A stretch of 64,000 nt of DNA. Source: Roseateles puraquae (GTDB lineage: Bacteria; Pseudomonadota; Gammaproteobacteria; Burkholderiales; Burkholderiaceae_C). The position numbers and the translations under genes were made by a program. Below, piece after piece: positions 1-11,003 of this stretch (position 1 is the stretch's first letter; each line of letters begins with the position of its first letter). The notes under the pieces were generated by a model. That model had not been told where the DNA came from. It saw only the letters and a list, made by a program, of their open reading frames with translations, and made no database searches. Location of the stretch: assembly GCF_002205845.1 (NCBI RefSeq), contig NZ_NISI01000007.1, forward strand, positions 310,001-374,000, read 5' to 3'.

Positions 1-7
1 CCTCACG

Positions 8-3000
8 ATGAATCCGTCGCGCCTTTTCATCACGCGGCCGGTCGCGACCTCGCTGCTGATGCTGGCCATCGTGCTGGCCGGCGCGCTGGCCTACCGGCTG
101 TTGCCGGTGTCCGCCTTGCCCGAGGTGGACTACCCGACCATCCAGGTCACCACGCTCTACCCCGGCGCCAGCCCGGACGTCATGACCTCCTCGGTCACCG
201 CGCCGCTGGAGCGCCAGTTCGGCCAGATGCCGGGCCTGGCGCAGATGTCCTCCACCAGCTCCGGCGGGGCCTCGGTCATCACGCTGCGCTTCGAGTTGAG
301 CCTCGCGCTGGACGTGGCCGAGCAGGAGGTGCAGGCGGCCATCAATGCCGGCAGCAACCTGCTGCCCAGCGACCTGCCCATGCCGCCGGTCTACAGCAAG
401 GTCAACCCGGCGGATGCGCCGGTGATGACGATTGCGGTGTCATCCAGCTCGCTGCCGATCACGCGGGTGCACGACCTGGTGGAAAGCCGGCTCGCGCAGA
501 AGATCTCGCAGGTGCCGGGCGTGGGCCTGGTGGGCATTGCGGGCGGGCGGCGGCCGGCCGTGCGCATCCAGGCCGACCCGGGTGCGCTGGCCACGCTGGG
601 CCTGTCCATCGACGATGTCCGCACCGCCATCGGCGCGGCCAACGTGAACCAGTCCAAGGGCAGCTTCGACGGCCCATTGCGCGCGTCCACGCTGGATGCC
701 AACGACCAGCTCAAGAGCGCCGCGGAGTACGCCAACCTCGTCATCGCCTACCGAGGCGGCAACCCGGTGCGCCTGAAGGACGTGGCGCGTCTGGTGGATG
801 ACGCCGAGAACCTGCGCCTGGCCGCCTGGGCGGGCCAGGCCGGCGAGCCTGCGGTGTCGGCCGTCATCCTGAACGTGCAGCGCCAGCCCGGCGCCAACGT
901 TATCGAGACGGTCGACCGGGTGCGCGCGGTGCTGCCGCAATTGCAGGCCAGCCTGCCCGCGTCGCTGGACGTGCAGGTGCTGAGCGACCGCACCACCACC
1001 ATCCGCGCCTCGGTGCGGGATGTGCAGCACGAGCTGATCTTTGCCATCGTGCTGGTGATCGGCGTGATCTTCGTGTTCCTGCGCAGCCTGCCCGCCACCT
1101 TCATCCCGGCGGTGGCCGTGCCGGTGTCGCTGGTGGGCACCTTCGGCGTGATGTACCTCGCCGGCTTCTCGATCAACAACCTGACGTTGATGGCGCTCGT
1201 CATCTCCACCGGCTTCGTGGTGGACGATGCGATCGTGATGATCGAGAACATCGCGCGGCACATGGAGGAGGGCGGCGAGGGCGTGAGCGCCTTCCAGGCG
1301 GCGCTGTCGGGCTCCAAGCAGATCGGCTTCACCATCATCTCGCTGACCGTGTCGCTGATCGCGGTGCTCATCCCGCTGCTCTTCATGGGCGACGTGGTGG
1401 GGCGGCTCTTTCATGAGTTCGCGATCACGCTGGCCGTGTCCATCCTGATCTCGGCCTTCGTGTCGCTGACCCTCACGCCCATGATGTGCGCGCGGCTGCT
1501 CAAGCACGAGCATGAAGACCAGCACGGCCGGTTGTGGCGGGCGGTAGGCCGGGCCTTCGACGACACCATCGCCGCCTACGGTCGGATGCTGACCTGGGTG
1601 CTGGACCGCTCCGGCGCGACGCTGGTGGTGTTTGTGGCGACCCTGGTGCTGACCGGCGTGCTCTACCTGCTCGTGCCCAAGGGCTTCTTCCCGCTGCAGG
1701 ACACGGGGCAGATCCAGGGCATCACCGAGGCGGCGCAGTCGACCTCGTTCGGCGCCATGGCCGAGCACCAGCAGCACCTGGCCGAGCGGGTACTGAAGGA
1801 CCCGGCGGTGCAGAGCGTGTCCTCCTTCATCGGCGTGGACGGTGGCAACACCACGCTCAACCAGGGCCGGCTTCAGATCAACCTCAAGCCCAAGGAAGAA
1901 CGTGGTGAGAGCGCGGCCGACGTGGCCCGCCGCATCAACGACGCGGTGGCCGACGTGCCCGGCATTGCGCTGTACCTGCAGCCGGTGCAGGACCTGACCA
2001 TCGAGGACCGCATCGCCAAGACGCAGTACCAGTTCACGCTCAGCTCGCCCGACTCGGCCGAGCTCAGTCGGGCGACAACGGCGGTGCTGGAGCGCCTGCG
2101 CGGCGTGCCGGCCCTGGCCGATGTGGCGAGCGACGCGCAGGAGCAGGGGCTGCAGGCCTATGTCGACATCGACCGGGACGCCGCCGGCCGGCTGGGCGTG
2201 AGTGTGGCCACCATCGACAGCGCGCTCTACAGCGCCTTCGGTCAGCGGCTCATCTCCACCATCTTCACGCAGAGCAACCAGTACCGCGTGGTGCTGGAGG
2301 TCGCGCCTGACTTCCGAGCGGGCATGGATGCGCTGCGGCGCCTGTACGTGCCGGGCACGGGCGGCACGCAGGTGCCGCTGAGCTCGGTGGCTCGCTTCAG
2401 CGAACGGGTCGCGCCGCTGGCGGTCAACCATGTGGCGCAGTTCCCGTCGTCCACCATCTCCTTCAACCTCGCGCCGGGCGCGTCGCTGGGCGAGGCGGTC
2501 AAGGCCATCCGCGCCGAGGTCGATGCGCTGCAGTTGCCGCTCAGCGTGGAGACCCGCTTCGAGGGCGCGGCGCTGGCCTTCCAGGCCTCGCTCACCAGCA
2601 CGCTGCTGCTCATCCTCGCGGCCATCGTCACGATGTACATCGTGCTGGGCGTGCTCTATGAGAGCACCATCCACCCGCTGACCATCCTGTCCACGCTGCC
2701 CTCCGCCGGCCTGGGGGCGTTGCTGGCGCTGCTGGCCTTCCGGCTCGACCTGGACATCATCGCCATCATCGGCATCGTGCTCTTGATCGGCATCGTCAAG
2801 AAGAACGCGATCATGATGATCGACTTCGCACTGGAAGCGGAGCGCGACCACGGCAAGACGCCGCGCGAGGCCATCCATGAAGCCTGCCTGCTGCGGTTCC
2901 GGCCCATCCTGATGACGACCATGGCCGCGCTGCTCGGCGCGCTGCCGTTGATGCTGGGCACCGGCGTGGGCAGTGAGCTGCGCCACCCGCTGGGTGTCGT

Positions 3001-3127
3001 GATGGTGGGCGGCCTGATCGTGAGCCAGCTGCTCACGCTCTTCACGACGCCGGTCATCTATCTGGGCTTCTCGGCGCTGGCCGCACGGCTCAAGCGCGGC
3101 CGCCGCCCTGTGGAGGCTGCGGCGTGA
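8..3127 (+). CDS. mdtB: RND multidrug efflux permease, MdtB type
   Basis: Inner-membrane proton-driven RND transporter of 1039 aa, the usual length for the family. The N-terminus ([15 protein letters not shown]) and the first periplasmic stretch ([11 protein letters not shown]) are typical of MdtB. The acidic transmembrane motif [13 protein letters not shown] lies at about residues 402-414, and the second repeat carries [14 protein letters not shown] near residue 930. It overlaps the following permease by four bases (GTGA), so translation is probably coupled. In E. coli, MdtB and MdtC form a mixed trimer with the adaptor MdtA and an outer-membrane factor, exporting bile salts and novobiocin. 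The adaptor gene would lie just before this window. The exact substrate here is inferred only. Confidence 0.9.
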   Translation: MNPSRLFITRPVATSLLMLAIVLAGALAYRLLPVSALPEVDYPTIQVTTLYPGASPDVMTSSVTAPLERQFGQMPGLAQMSSTSSGGASVITLRFELSLALDVAEQEVQAAINAGSNLLPSDLPMPPVYSKVNPADAPVMTIAVSSSSLPITRVHDLVESRLAQKISQVPGVGLVGIAGGRRPAVRIQADPGALATLGLSIDDVRTAIGAANVNQSKGSFDGPLRASTLDANDQLKSAAEYANLVIAYRGGNPVRLKDVARLVDDAENLRLAAWAGQAGEPAVSAVILNVQRQPGANVIETVDRVRAVLPQLQASLPASLDVQVLSDRTTTIRASVRDVQHELIFAIVLVIGVIFVFLRSLPATFIPAVAVPVSLVGTFGVMYLAGFSINNLTLMALVISTGFVVDDAIVMIENIARHMEEGGEGVSAFQAALSGSKQIGFTIISLTVSLIAVLIPLLFMGDVVGRLFHEFAITLAVSILISAFVSLTLTPMMCARLLKHEHEDQHGRLWRAVGRAFDDTIAAYGRMLTWVLDRSGATLVVFVATLVLTGVLYLLVPKGFFPLQDTGQIQGITEAAQSTSFGAMAEHQQHLAERVLKDPAVQSVSSFIGVDGGNTTLNQGRLQINLKPKEERGESAADVARRINDAVADVPGIALYLQPVQDLTIEDRIAKTQYQFTLSSPDSAELSRATTAVLERLRGVPALADVASDAQEQGLQAYVDIDRDAAGRLGVSVATIDSALYSAFGQRLISTIFTQSNQYRVVLEVAPDFRAGMDALRRLYVPGTGGTQVPLSSVARFSERVAPLAVNHVAQFPSSTISFNLAPGASLGEAVKAIRAEVDALQLPLSVETRFEGAALAFQASLTSTLLLILAAIVTMYIVLGVLYESTIHPLTILSTLPSAGLGALLALLAFRLDLDIIAIIGIVLLIGIVKKNAIMMIDFALEAERDHGKTPREAIHEACLLRFRPILMTTMAALLGALPLMLGTGVGSELRHPLGVVMVGGLIVSQLLTLFTTPVIYLGFSALAARLKRGRRPVEAAA

Positions 3128-6100
3128 ACCTGTCGCGCATCTTCATCGAGCGCCCCATCGGCACGGCGCTGATCACGTGCGGCGTGGCACTGGCCGGCGC
3201 GATCGCCTATTTGCTGCTGCCGATCGCACCGCTGCCGCAGGTGGAGTTCCCGACCATCTCCGTCAGCGCGTCGCTGCCCGGCGCGTCGCCCGACACCATG
3301 GCCGCGACCGTGGCCACGCCGCTGGAGCGTTCGCTGGGCAGCATCGCGGGCGTGACGGAGATCACCTCGTCGTCGTCGCTCGGCAGCACGCGCATCACGC
3401 TGCAGTTCGACCTCAGCCGCAGCATCGATTCGGCAGCGCGCGAGGTGCAGGCGGCCATCAACGCCTCGCGTGCGCTGCTGCCCACGGGCATGCCGAGCAA
3501 CCCGACCTATCGCAAGGTCAACCCGGCGGACGCGCCCATCATGATCGTGGCGCTGACGTCTGACACGCTCACGCGCGGCCAGATGTACGACGCCGCCTCC
3601 ACCGTGCTGGCCCAGCGCCTGTCGCAGGTTGACGGCGTCGGCCAGGTCAGTGTGGGCGGCGGTGCGCTGCCGGCGGTGCGCATCGAGCTGGACCCGAACA
3701 AGCTCTCCTCGCAGGGCATCAGCCTGGAGCAGGTGAGGGCGGCGGTGGTGGCGACCAATGCCAACCGGCCCAAGGGACAGCTGGAGGACGGGGCCCGCAG
3801 CTGGCAGATCGGCGCCAACGACCAGGCCCGCCGCGCGAGCGACTACATGCCCGTGGTGCTGAGCTACCGCAACGGCGCTGCCGTGCGCCTGGGTGATGTG
3901 GCCGACATCAGCGACAGCGTGCAGGACGTGCGCAACGATGGCCTGGCCAACGGCCGCCAGGCGGTGCTCCTCATCCTGAACAAGGCGCCGTCGGCCAACA
4001 TCATCGAGACCGTGGACACCGTGCGGGCGTTGCTGCCGCAGCTGCGCGCGTCGATCTCGCCGGCCATCAATGTCGACGTGGTCATGGATCGCACCGCCAC
4101 CATCCGCGGCAGCATCGTCGAGGTGCAACGCACGCTGGTGATTGCCTTCGGCCTGGTCATCGTGGTCGTGTTCATCTTCCTGCGGCGTTTCCGGGCGGCG
4201 CTGCTGCCGGCCGTGGCCGTGCCGGTGTCGCTGGCGGGCACCTTCGGCGTGATGTACCTGCTGGGCTACAGCATCGACAACCTGTCGCTGATGGCCATGA
4301 CGGTCGCGACCGGCTTCGTGGTGGACGACGCCATCGTCGTGCTGGAGAACATCTCGCGCCACATCGAGCGCGGCATGAGCCCGCGCGAGGCGGCCTTGCG
4401 CGGCGCGTGGGAGATCGGCTTCACGGTGGTGTCCATCTCGCTGAGCCTGATCGCGGTGTTCATTCCCATCCTGGCGATGGGCGGCATCGTCGGGCGGCTG
4501 TTCCGCGAGTTCGCGGTGGTGTTGTCGGTGTCCATCCTGGTGTCGATGGTGGTGTCACTCACCACCACGCCGATGATGGCGGCGACGCTGCTCAAGCCGC
4601 ACGAGGCCGCGCGGGCCCCGGGGCGCATCGGCCGCTGGCTTGCCCGGCTGCAGGGCAGGCTGATGCGCGGCTACCGGCGTTCCCTGCGCTGGACGCTGCG
4701 CCACCAGCCGTTGGCGCTGTTGGCGCTGGCTGGGGTCATCGCGCTCAACGTGCACCTGTACATGACCATCCCCAAGGGCTTCTTCCCGCAGCAGGACACG
4801 GGGCTGATGATTGGCGGCGTGCAGGCCGACCAAGCCAGCTCCTTCCAGTCGATGCAGCAGAAGCTGCGCACTTTCCACGACATCGTGCGCGCCGATCCCG
4901 CCGTGGCCAACGTGACCGGCTTCACCGGCGGCGGCCAGCGCAACAGTGCCAACATGTTCATCAGCCTGAAGCCGCGCAGCGAGCGCGAGGAGAGCGTGGA
5001 CGACGTCATCAACCGCCTGCGCGGCAAGCTGGCCAAGGTGCCGGGGGCCAACCTCTTCCTGGCGCCGGTGCAGGACATCCGCATCGGCGGCCGGCAGGCG
5101 AATGCGTCCTGGCAATACACCTTGCAGGCCGATGAACTGGCCGACCTGCGCACCTGGGAGCCGCGCATCCGCCGGGCGCTGACCGAGGTGCCCGAGATCA
5201 CCGACGTCAACACCGACCAGCAGGACAAGGGCCTGCAGACCTCACTCGTGGTCGACCGTGATGCGTTGGCCCGCCTCGGCCTGACGATGAGCGCGGTGGA
5301 CAGTGCGCTGAACGATGCGTTCGGCCAGCGCCAGGTGGGCGTCATCTACAACCCGTTGAACCAGTACCGGGTCGTGATGGAACTCGCGCCCGAGTGGCTG
5401 CAGAGCCCGCAGACCCTGCAGCGGCTGATGCTCACGGGCAGCAACGGCCAGCAGGTGCCACTGGCCAGCGTGGCCCGGGTGGAGACGACTGCCACGCCGC
5501 TGGCCGTCAACCACCAGAGCGGCACGCCGGCCAGCACGATCAGCTTCAACCTGTCGCCGGGCGTGTCGCTGTCCGATGCGGTGGCGGCCATCAATGACGC
5601 CGTCGCCCAGACCGGGGCGCCGGTGTCGGTGCGCGGCAGCTTCCAAGGCACGGCCCAGGCCTTCCAGAGTTCGCTGAAGTCGCAGCCGCTGCTCATCCTC
5701 GCGGCCATCATCACCATCTACCTGGTGCTAGGCATGCTGTACGAAAGCCTCATCCACCCGATCACGATCCTGTCCACGCTGCCGTCGGCCGGCGTGGGCG
5801 CGCTGCTGGCGCTGATGGCCTTCAAGACGGACTTCACCATCATTGCGCTGATCGGCGTGATCCTGCTGATCGGCATCGTGAAGAAGAACGCCATCATGAT
5901 GCTGGACTTCGCCATCTCGGCCCAGCGCGAGGCCGCCGAGCGCGGCCGGCAGCTTGGCGCGGGGGCCGCCATCTATCGCGCGGCCCTGCTGCGGCTGCGG
6001 CCCATCCTGATGACGACCGTGGCCGCGGTCTTCGGCGCGGTGCCGCTGGCCCTGGGCCATGGCGAAGGCGCGGAGCTGCGCGTGCCACTGGGCATCTCCA

Positions 6101-6237
6101 TCGTTGGCGGCTTGCTGCTCAGCCAGCTGCTGACCCTCTACACCACGCCGGTCGTGTTCTGCGGCATGGACCGGCTGCGCCGCAAGCGTGGCCGAGCCCT
6201 GCCGGCACCGGCCGCCGAGCCCGCGACCGCGACTTGA
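3124..6237 (+). CDS. mdtC: RND multidrug efflux permease, MdtC type
   Basis: Second RND permease of the operon, 1037 aa, parallel to the preceding gene along its whole length. It starts at GTG within the GTGA overlap. The N-terminus ([16 protein letters not shown]) matches the MdtC side of the MdtB/MdtC pair. The proton-relay motif [13 protein letters not shown] lies near residue 397, and [14 protein letters not shown] near residue 918. Two adjacent non-identical RND genes are the hallmark of heterotrimeric MdtBC pumps, and an outer-membrane factor follows directly. The assignment to the MdtBC type is firm; the substrate range is not visible from sequence. Confidence 0.9.
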   Translation: MNLSRIFIERPIGTALITCGVALAGAIAYLLLPIAPLPQVEFPTISVSASLPGASPDTMAATVATPLERSLGSIAGVTEITSSSSLGSTRITLQFDLSRSIDSAAREVQAAINASRALLPTGMPSNPTYRKVNPADAPIMIVALTSDTLTRGQMYDAASTVLAQRLSQVDGVGQVSVGGGALPAVRIELDPNKLSSQGISLEQVRAAVVATNANRPKGQLEDGARSWQIGANDQARRASDYMPVVLSYRNGAAVRLGDVADISDSVQDVRNDGLANGRQAVLLILNKAPSANIIETVDTVRALLPQLRASISPAINVDVVMDRTATIRGSIVEVQRTLVIAFGLVIVVVFIFLRRFRAALLPAVAVPVSLAGTFGVMYLLGYSIDNLSLMAMTVATGFVVDDAIVVLENISRHIERGMSPREAALRGAWEIGFTVVSISLSLIAVFIPILAMGGIVGRLFREFAVVLSVSILVSMVVSLTTTPMMAATLLKPHEAARAPGRIGRWLARLQGRLMRGYRRSLRWTLRHQPLALLALAGVIALNVHLYMTIPKGFFPQQDTGLMIGGVQADQASSFQSMQQKLRTFHDIVRADPAVANVTGFTGGGQRNSANMFISLKPRSEREESVDDVINRLRGKLAKVPGANLFLAPVQDIRIGGRQANASWQYTLQADELADLRTWEPRIRRALTEVPEITDVNTDQQDKGLQTSLVVDRDALARLGLTMSAVDSALNDAFGQRQVGVIYNPLNQYRVVMELAPEWLQSPQTLQRLMLTGSNGQQVPLASVARVETTATPLAVNHQSGTPASTISFNLSPGVSLSDAVAAINDAVAQTGAPVSVRGSFQGTAQAFQSSLKSQPLLILAAIITIYLVLGMLYESLIHPITILSTLPSAGVGALLALMAFKTDFTIIALIGVILLIGIVKKNAIMMLDFAISAQREAAERGRQLGAGAAIYRAALLRLRPILMTTVAAVFGAVPLALGHGEGAELRVPLGISIVGGLLLSQLLTLYTTPVVFCGMDRLRRKRGRALPAPAAEPATAT

Positions 6238-6253
6238 TCCTGTGCCCGACCCC

Positions 6254-7678
6254 ATGAAACCTGTCGCCCCTACCCCCCGGCCCTTGGCCTTGATGCTGGC
6301 CTTGCTGCTGGCGGGCTGTGCCGTCACGTCACAGCGACCGCCCACCGAGCCGCCGGCACCGGCCGCCTTCCAGGGCTCGTCTGACTGGCAGCGCGTACCG
6401 GCCGATGTGCAGGTGCCCGAGGCCTGGTGGACCCTGTTCAAGGACCCGGTGCTCGACCGGCTCCAGTCCGAGCTCATCGTCGGCAACCAGAACCTCGCCT
6501 CGGCCTTGGCCCAGGTGCGTTCGGCACGCGCGGTGCTGGCGGCCAGTCAGTCGGCCATCTTCCCGACGCTGTCGCTGGGCGCGGGCACCACGCGCTCGGC
6601 CACCGCCGAGAACGCCAACGGGCAGCGCACCGTGGCCACCTCGAACTCGCTGACGGCGAACGCGTCGTGGGAGATCGACCTCTGGGGCCGGCTGGCCGAG
6701 GGCGTGAAGGCCGCCGGCGCCAGCTACCAGGCCAGCGAGGCCGATCTCGCAGCACTGCGCCTGTCGGCGCAGGCCACGCTGACGCAGAGCTATTTCTCGC
6801 TGCGCACGGCCGAGGCCCAGCAGGCCCTGCTGGAGCGCACCGTGGCTGCCACCCAGCGCACGCTGGAGTTGACCCAGGCGCGCTATGCCAGCGGCGTGGT
6901 GGCGCAAAGCGATGTGCTGCAGGCACGCACCCAGCTGCGCAGCGTGCAGGCTCAGCTGAGCGACCTGCGCACCCAGCGGGCGCAGCTGCTGCATGCGCTG
7001 GCGGCGCAGCTGGGGCAGTTGCCCGGGCAGTTCCAGTTGCCGGCGAGTGCCGCGCTGCCCGAGTTGCCGCCGGTGCCGATGCTCGTGCCGTCGCTGGTGC
7101 TGGCGCAGCGGCCTGATCTGGCAGCGGCGCGGGCTCGCCAGGTGGCGGCCTATGCGCAGATCGGCATTGCCGATGCGGCCTTCTTCCCGAGCGTGGACCT
7201 GTCCGCCAGCGCGGGCTACCGCGGGGCCTCGTGGTCCAAGCTGGTATCGGCGCCGAATCTGGTGTGGTCGCTGGGGGCGGCGCTGACGGCGCCCCTGTTC
7301 GACGGCGGCCAGCGGCAACTGGCGTCCACCCAGGCGCGCGCGTCGGCCGACGTGGCCACCGCCAACTACCGCCAGGCCGTGCTGACGGCCTTCCAGGAGG
7401 TGGAGGACAACCTGGTGCAGTTCTCGGAGTCTGGCGAGGCGGTGGCCTTGCAGCGCGACGCCTACGAGGCCGCAAGCCGCAACCTGGCGTTGGTGCTGGA
7501 ACAGTACCGCGCGGGCACGGTCAGCTACCTGAACGTCAGCACCGCCCAGGCGTCGGCGCTGTCGGCCGAAGGCAATGTGCTGTCGGCCCGCAACCGCCAG
7601 TTGGTGGCGGCCAGCGTGCTGCTGAAGAACCTGGGCGGGCGCCTGCCGGCTTCGGTCACGACGGCTGCGCGCCCATGA
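6254..7678 (+). CDS. Outer-membrane efflux lipoprotein, TolC/NodT family
   Basis: Outer-membrane channel partner for the RND pump, 474 aa. The ATG at 6254 is chosen over an upstream in-frame ATG at 6188 because it gives a proper lipoprotein signal: hydrophobic stretch LALMLALLLAGC with the lipidated cysteine at residue 22. The body has the two repeated outer-membrane-efflux domains with long coiled-coil stretches (for example QARYASGVVAQSDVLQARTQ and LEQYRAGTVSYLNVSTAQA). It starts 16 bp after mdtC, so it is the third gene of the operon. NodT-type factors of this length usually serve RND pumps. Confidence 0.9.
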   Translation: MKPVAPTPRPLALMLALLLAGCAVTSQRPPTEPPAPAAFQGSSDWQRVPADVQVPEAWWTLFKDPVLDRLQSELIVGNQNLASALAQVRSARAVLAASQSAIFPTLSLGAGTTRSATAENANGQRTVATSNSLTANASWEIDLWGRLAEGVKAAGASYQASEADLAALRLSAQATLTQSYFSLRTAEAQQALLERTVAATQRTLELTQARYASGVVAQSDVLQARTQLRSVQAQLSDLRTQRAQLLHALAAQLGQLPGQFQLPASAALPELPPVPMLVPSLVLAQRPDLAAARARQVAAYAQIGIADAAFFPSVDLSASAGYRGASWSKLVSAPNLVWSLGAALTAPLFDGGQRQLASTQARASADVATANYRQAVLTAFQEVEDNLVQFSESGEAVALQRDAYEAASRNLALVLEQYRAGTVSYLNVSTAQASALSAEGNVLSARNRQLVAASVLLKNLGGRLPASVTTAARP

Positions 7679-7683
7679 AAAAA

Positions 7684-7701
7684 GGGCTCCTTGCGGAGCC
7701 C
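7684..7701 (-). terminator. Rho-independent terminator between the efflux operon and rplY
   Basis: Perfect 7-bp stem GGGCTCC / GGAGCCC with a TTGC loop. Read on the reverse strand it is followed by six T residues, so it is a canonical terminator for rplY. On the forward strand the tail is only TTCTC, but it could also end the efflux operon, whose stop codon lies six bases before the stem. The two operons converge here. Confidence 0.85.
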
Positions 7702-7727
7702 TTCTCGTTGGCAGAAGCCGGCAGGAA

Positions 7728-8351
7728 TTACTTCTTGCCCTTCTTGCCCTTCTTGTCGTCGGCGGCCGGCGCGGCGGCCACGACGATTTCTTCAGCCTTG
7801 GGCTCGACCGGCGTCGCGATGACGGGGTTCGGCTTGCCATGGGTCACGACCTTGATGCCGGCGGGCAGCTTGATGTCGTTGACGTGCAGCGAGTGACCCT
7901 TGGTCAGGTTGGACAGATCCACCTCGATGAACTCGGGCAGTTCCTTGGCCAGGCAGGTGATCAGCAGCTCGGTCACGACGTGGGTGACGGTGCAGTGGTC
8001 GGTCTTGACGGCCGGGGAGACGTCTTCGCCGATGAAGTGCAGAGGCACCTTCTTCGTGATCTTGGTCGTGCCGTCCACGCGCTGGAAGTCCACGTGCAGG
8101 ACTTGCGGCTTGTAGGGGTGCATCTGGAAGTCACGCAGCAGCACTTGCGTGTTGGTGCCGTTCAGCTCCATGTCCAGCAGCGAGCTGTGGAAGGCTTCCT
8201 TCTTGAGGGCGTGGAAGAGCGCGTTGTGATCGAGTTCGATCATCGTCGGCTCGCCGGCGCCAAAAACGATACCCGGCACCTTGCCGGCCACACGCAGGCG
8301 GCGGCTCGCTCCGGTCCCCTGCAACTTGCGCTCGAAGGCGACAAACTTCAT
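7728..8351 (-). CDS. rplY: Large ribosomal subunit protein bL25, long Ctc-type form
   Basis: 5S rRNA-binding ribosomal protein bL25 in its long two-domain (Ctc/TL5) form, 207 aa. The start at 8351 ([20 protein letters not shown]) is preceded by GGAGA at a good distance; the longer frame upstream adds a leader unlike the family. The RNA-binding domain carries [13 protein letters not shown], and the C-terminal beta domain has the motif [20 protein letters not shown]. The tail is rich in Ala and Lys (KKGKKGKK). The gene lies 80 bp downstream of prs on the same strand, the usual prs-rplY arrangement in betaproteobacteria. Confidence 0.96.
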   Translation of the reverse strand: MKFVAFERKLQGTGASRRLRVAGKVPGIVFGAGEPTMIELDHNALFHALKKEAFHSSLLDMELNGTNTQVLLRDFQMHPYKPQVLHVDFQRVDGTTKITKKVPLHFIGEDVSPAVKTDHCTVTHVVTELLITCLAKELPEFIEVDLSNLTKGHSLHVNDIKLPAGIKVVTHGKPNPVIATPVEPKAEEIVVAAAPAADDKKGKKGKK

Positions 8352-8431
8352 GGTTTTCTCCAAAAGAGAACGGCACCCGCGACCAGGCACCGTTTGAAAA
8401 AGGCCGCCTTGCGACGGCCATGAAATCTCGG

Positions 8432-9394
8432 TCAGAAGTTGTTGTTCTGTTCCGAGAAGAGACTGGTGACCGACTCGCCATCCGAGATGCGGCGGATGGT
8501 TTCGGCGAACAGGAAGGCCACCGACAACTGGCGGATCTTCTTGCAGGCCTTGGCGGCGTCGGTCAGGGGAATGGTGTTGGTGATGACGACTTCGTCGAGC
8601 TGCGAGCTCGAGATGCGCTCGATGGCCGGGCCCGACAGGATGGGGTGGGTGCAGTAGGCGAAGACGCTCTTGGCGCCCCGGGCCTTCAGCACCTCGGCGG
8701 CCTTCACGAGGGTACCGGCGGTGTCGATCATGTCGTCCATGATCACGCAGTTGCGGCCTTCGATCTCGCCGATGACGTGCATCACTTCAGACACGTTGGC
8801 GGCGGGGCGGCGCTTGTCGATGATGGCCAGGTCGCAGCCGAGCTGCTTGGCCAGCGCGCGGGCACGCACCACGCCGCCCACGTCGGGCGAAACGACCACG
8901 AGGTCGCTGTAGTTGCGGGCCTTCAGGTCCGACAACAGCACCGGCGAGGCGTAGATGTTGTCGACCGGGATGTCGAAGAAGCCCTGGATCTGGTCGGCGT
9001 GCAGGTCCATGGTCAGGACGCGCTCGACGCCGACGGTCTCCAGCAGGTTGGCCACCACCTTGGCCGAGATCGGCACGCGGGTGCTGCGGGGGCGGCGGTC
9101 CTGGCGGGCGTAGCCAAAGTAGGGGATCACGGCGGTGATGCGGCGGGCGCTGGCACGCTTCAGGGCATCGACCATGATCAGCAGTTCCATGACGTTTTCG
9201 TTCGTCGGTGCGCAGGTGGGCTGCACGACGAAGACGTCACGGGCGCGGACGTTCTGCTGGATTTCGACGGTCACTTCACCGTCGGAGAAACGGCCGACCA
9301 CGGCCTTGCCCAGCTCGAGGCCGAGATGGGTGGCAATTTCGTGGGAGAGAACCGGGTTCGCGTTGCCGGTGAAGAGAACCGTGTTGAGCAGCAC
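8432..9394 (-). CDS. prs: Ribose-phosphate pyrophosphokinase
   Basis: Makes PRPP from ribose 5-phosphate and ATP, feeding purine, pyrimidine, His, Trp and NAD synthesis in the cytoplasm. The length, 320 aa, is normal. The N-terminus has LFTGNANP, the catalytic/flexible region contains [10 protein letters not shown], and the ribose-phosphate binding loop is [13 protein letters not shown]. The regulatory stretch [16 protein letters not shown] is also intact. It sits between tRNA-Gln and rplY on the same strand, a conserved housekeeping block. Confidence 0.97.
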   Translation of the reverse strand: MLLNTVLFTGNANPVLSHEIATHLGLELGKAVVGRFSDGEVTVEIQQNVRARDVFVVQPTCAPTNENVMELLIMVDALKRASARRITAVIPYFGYARQDRRPRSTRVPISAKVVANLLETVGVERVLTMDLHADQIQGFFDIPVDNIYASPVLLSDLKARNYSDLVVVSPDVGGVVRARALAKQLGCDLAIIDKRRPAANVSEVMHVIGEIEGRNCVIMDDMIDTAGTLVKAAEVLKARGAKSVFAYCTHPILSGPAIERISSSQLDEVVITNTIPLTDAAKACKKIRQLSVAFLFAETIRRISDGESVTSLFSEQNNNF

Positions 9395-9458
9395 TGGGAG
9401 CCTCTGGTGTATCAGTGGCCCGCTGATAGCCGAGCCGGTTCAGCGAAACGAAAGAATT

Positions 9459-9535
9459 TGGCAGGGGAGGAAGGACTCGAACCCTCGCATGTCGGAATCA
9501 AAATCCGATGCCTTAACCAACTTGGCGACTCCCCT
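9459..9535 (-). tRNA. tRNA-Gln (UUG anticodon)
   Basis: Cloverleaf read on the reverse strand. The acceptor stem AGGGGAG pairs with CTCCCCT. The anticodon arm TCGGA / TCCGA has the loop TTTTGAT, giving anticodon TTG. The T arm carries GGTTCGAGTCC, and the 3' CCA is encoded. The gene is 77 nt and lies between ispE and prs. Confidence 0.95.
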
Positions 9536-9574
9536 ACACAGGACACAGCAGAGCTGCTGCACCCTACAACCTTT

Positions 9575-10486
9575 TCAGTCGGCCCATCCGCGAAGCGGGT
9601 GCTGAGCCAAGCTGTGGCAGATTCGACCGGTCCATCCTTCACGCCCCCCATGTTGCTGAGCCTGAAGCAATGTCGCCAGGGACTGATCGTCCTTGCCATC
9701 TTTTCCATCCCCGGCGAGCACGGAAAACACGGCAGCTCCTGAGCCCGTCATCCGGGCGTTGCCAAATTGCTTTGACAACAGAGCCAGCGCATCGCGTACT
9801 TCACTGCTGATCGCTTCTGCTGCGCGCTGGAGGTCGTTTCGACCGGTTCCAACTGCACTGCTGATTTGTTCTGCAGTTCCTGCCGAGGCGGGAAAGCCCG
9901 CGACTATAGCCAGCTTTTCGGACCTTGCCAAGAGATTGCTCGAAAAAATCTCCTTGGTCGCCAGGCCGGCCGGCCCCTTGAGCACCGCAAAGCGCTGCGC
10001 GGGCAGCGTGATCGGGTTCAGGACCTCGCCGATGCCCTCGACGAAGGCCGGGCCGCCGCCAAGGAAGAAGGGCACGTCGGCGCCGAGCTTCAGGCCCAGG
10101 GCCAGCAGGCGCGACAGCGGCAGGCGAAGGTCCCACAGGCGGTTCAGGGCCAGCAGCGTGGTGGCGGCGTCGGACGAGCCGCCGCCCATGCCGGCACCGG
10201 CCGGCAGGCGTTTCTCGAGATGGATGTCGGCACCCAGCGTGCAGCCGGTCTCGGTCTGCAGCAGTCGCGCGGCGCGCAGGCAGAGGTCGTCGGCCGGCAG
10301 GTCGCCGCCGAGCACGTCGTGGCGCTGCAGGCGGCCATCGCTGCGGCACTCCACATGCAGGGTGTCGGCCCAGTCGATGAGCACGAAGACCGACTCCAGC
10401 AGGTGGTAGCCGTCCGGCCGCTTGCCGACGATGTGCAGGAAGAGGTTCAGCTTGGCCGGCGCGGCCAGGTCATGGAGTGCCTTCAT
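9575..10486 (-). CDS. ispE: 4-diphosphocytidyl-2-C-methyl-D-erythritol kinase
   Basis: GHMP-family kinase of the MEP isoprenoid pathway, phosphorylating CDP-methylerythritol at the 2-hydroxyl. It is 303 aa. The substrate-binding start APAKLNLFLHIVGKRPDGYH and the ATP-binding glycine-rich motif LPAGAGMGGGSSDAA (about residues 94-108) are intact, as is the third GHMP motif MTGSGAAVF. The start overlaps the end of lolB by 17 bp, the standard lolB-ispE coupling in Burkholderiales. Confidence 0.96.
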   Translation of the reverse strand: MKALHDLAAPAKLNLFLHIVGKRPDGYHLLESVFVLIDWADTLHVECRSDGRLQRHDVLGGDLPADDLCLRAARLLQTETGCTLGADIHLEKRLPAGAGMGGGSSDAATTLLALNRLWDLRLPLSRLLALGLKLGADVPFFLGGGPAFVEGIGEVLNPITLPAQRFAVLKGPAGLATKEIFSSNLLARSEKLAIVAGFPASAGTAEQISSAVGTGRNDLQRAAEAISSEVRDALALLSKQFGNARMTGSGAAVFSVLAGDGKDGKDDQSLATLLQAQQHGGREGWTGRICHSLAQHPLRGWAD

Positions 10487-11003
10487 CGGGCCCTTCCAGC
10501 TTCGCTCTCAGAGTGACGACGGGAGCCGCCAGGCGTGTGGCCACCAGCGACGGCAGCCGGGGCTCGATGCGCCAGCCGAGCTGCTCGAAGCCATTGGCCG
10601 TCTTCTCGTGCGGCGCGGCCGGCCAGGGGCGGGCCTGCAGCCAGTCGAACAGCGCGGCCACCGGCACGGGCTCACCGAGCAGCTCGCGCGTGAGGGCGTC
10701 GAGGTTGTCGAAGCGGCGCTCGTCATTCGGCGTCTGCAGCGTGGCCTGGCCCGGCTGCCAGCTCGCACGGGCCACCAGCGAGCCCAGTGGCGAGGTCAGC
10801 TCCAGCCGGCCCGCCTGCGGCCCGCCGAAGAGCTCGAAGCTCGCCGCGCCGCCGGTGCCGCGGTTGTGCACGTCGCCCGCGATGGTCACGCTGATGCGGC
10901 CGCTCAGGCGCGATTCAGCTGTGGCCGGCGCAGGCGTCTTGGGCAGCTGGGCGCACCCTGCGAGGGCGAGTGCGAACGTCAGCAGGGCAGCGGCCGCGCG
11001 CAT
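10470..11003 (-). CDS. lolB: Outer-membrane lipoprotein receptor LolB
   Basis: Receives lipoproteins from the periplasmic carrier LolA and inserts them into the outer membrane. It is 177 aa with a lipoprotein signal ending LALAGC (Cys17). The body RLSGRISVTIAGD and a conserved exposed loop region are LolB-like, though the family is weakly conserved. Its neighbourhood supports the call: it overlaps ispE by 17 bp and shares one base with the upstream TPR gene (TGATG). Confidence 0.88.
   Translation of the reverse strand: MRAAAALLTFALALAGCAQLPKTPAPATAESRLSGRISVTIAGDVHNRGTGGAASFELFGGPQAGRLELTSPLGSLVARASWQPGQATLQTPNDERRFDNLDALTRELLGEPVPVAALFDWLQARPWPAAPHEKTANGFEQLGWRIEPRLPSLVATRLAAPVVTLRAKLEGPDEGTP

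Noticed and set aside
440..2986. 848-codon open frame antisense to mdtB
   Set aside because: Composition rich in His, Gln, Arg and Gly typical of a GC-rich shadow frame; the sense strand encodes a complete, well-conserved RND permease.
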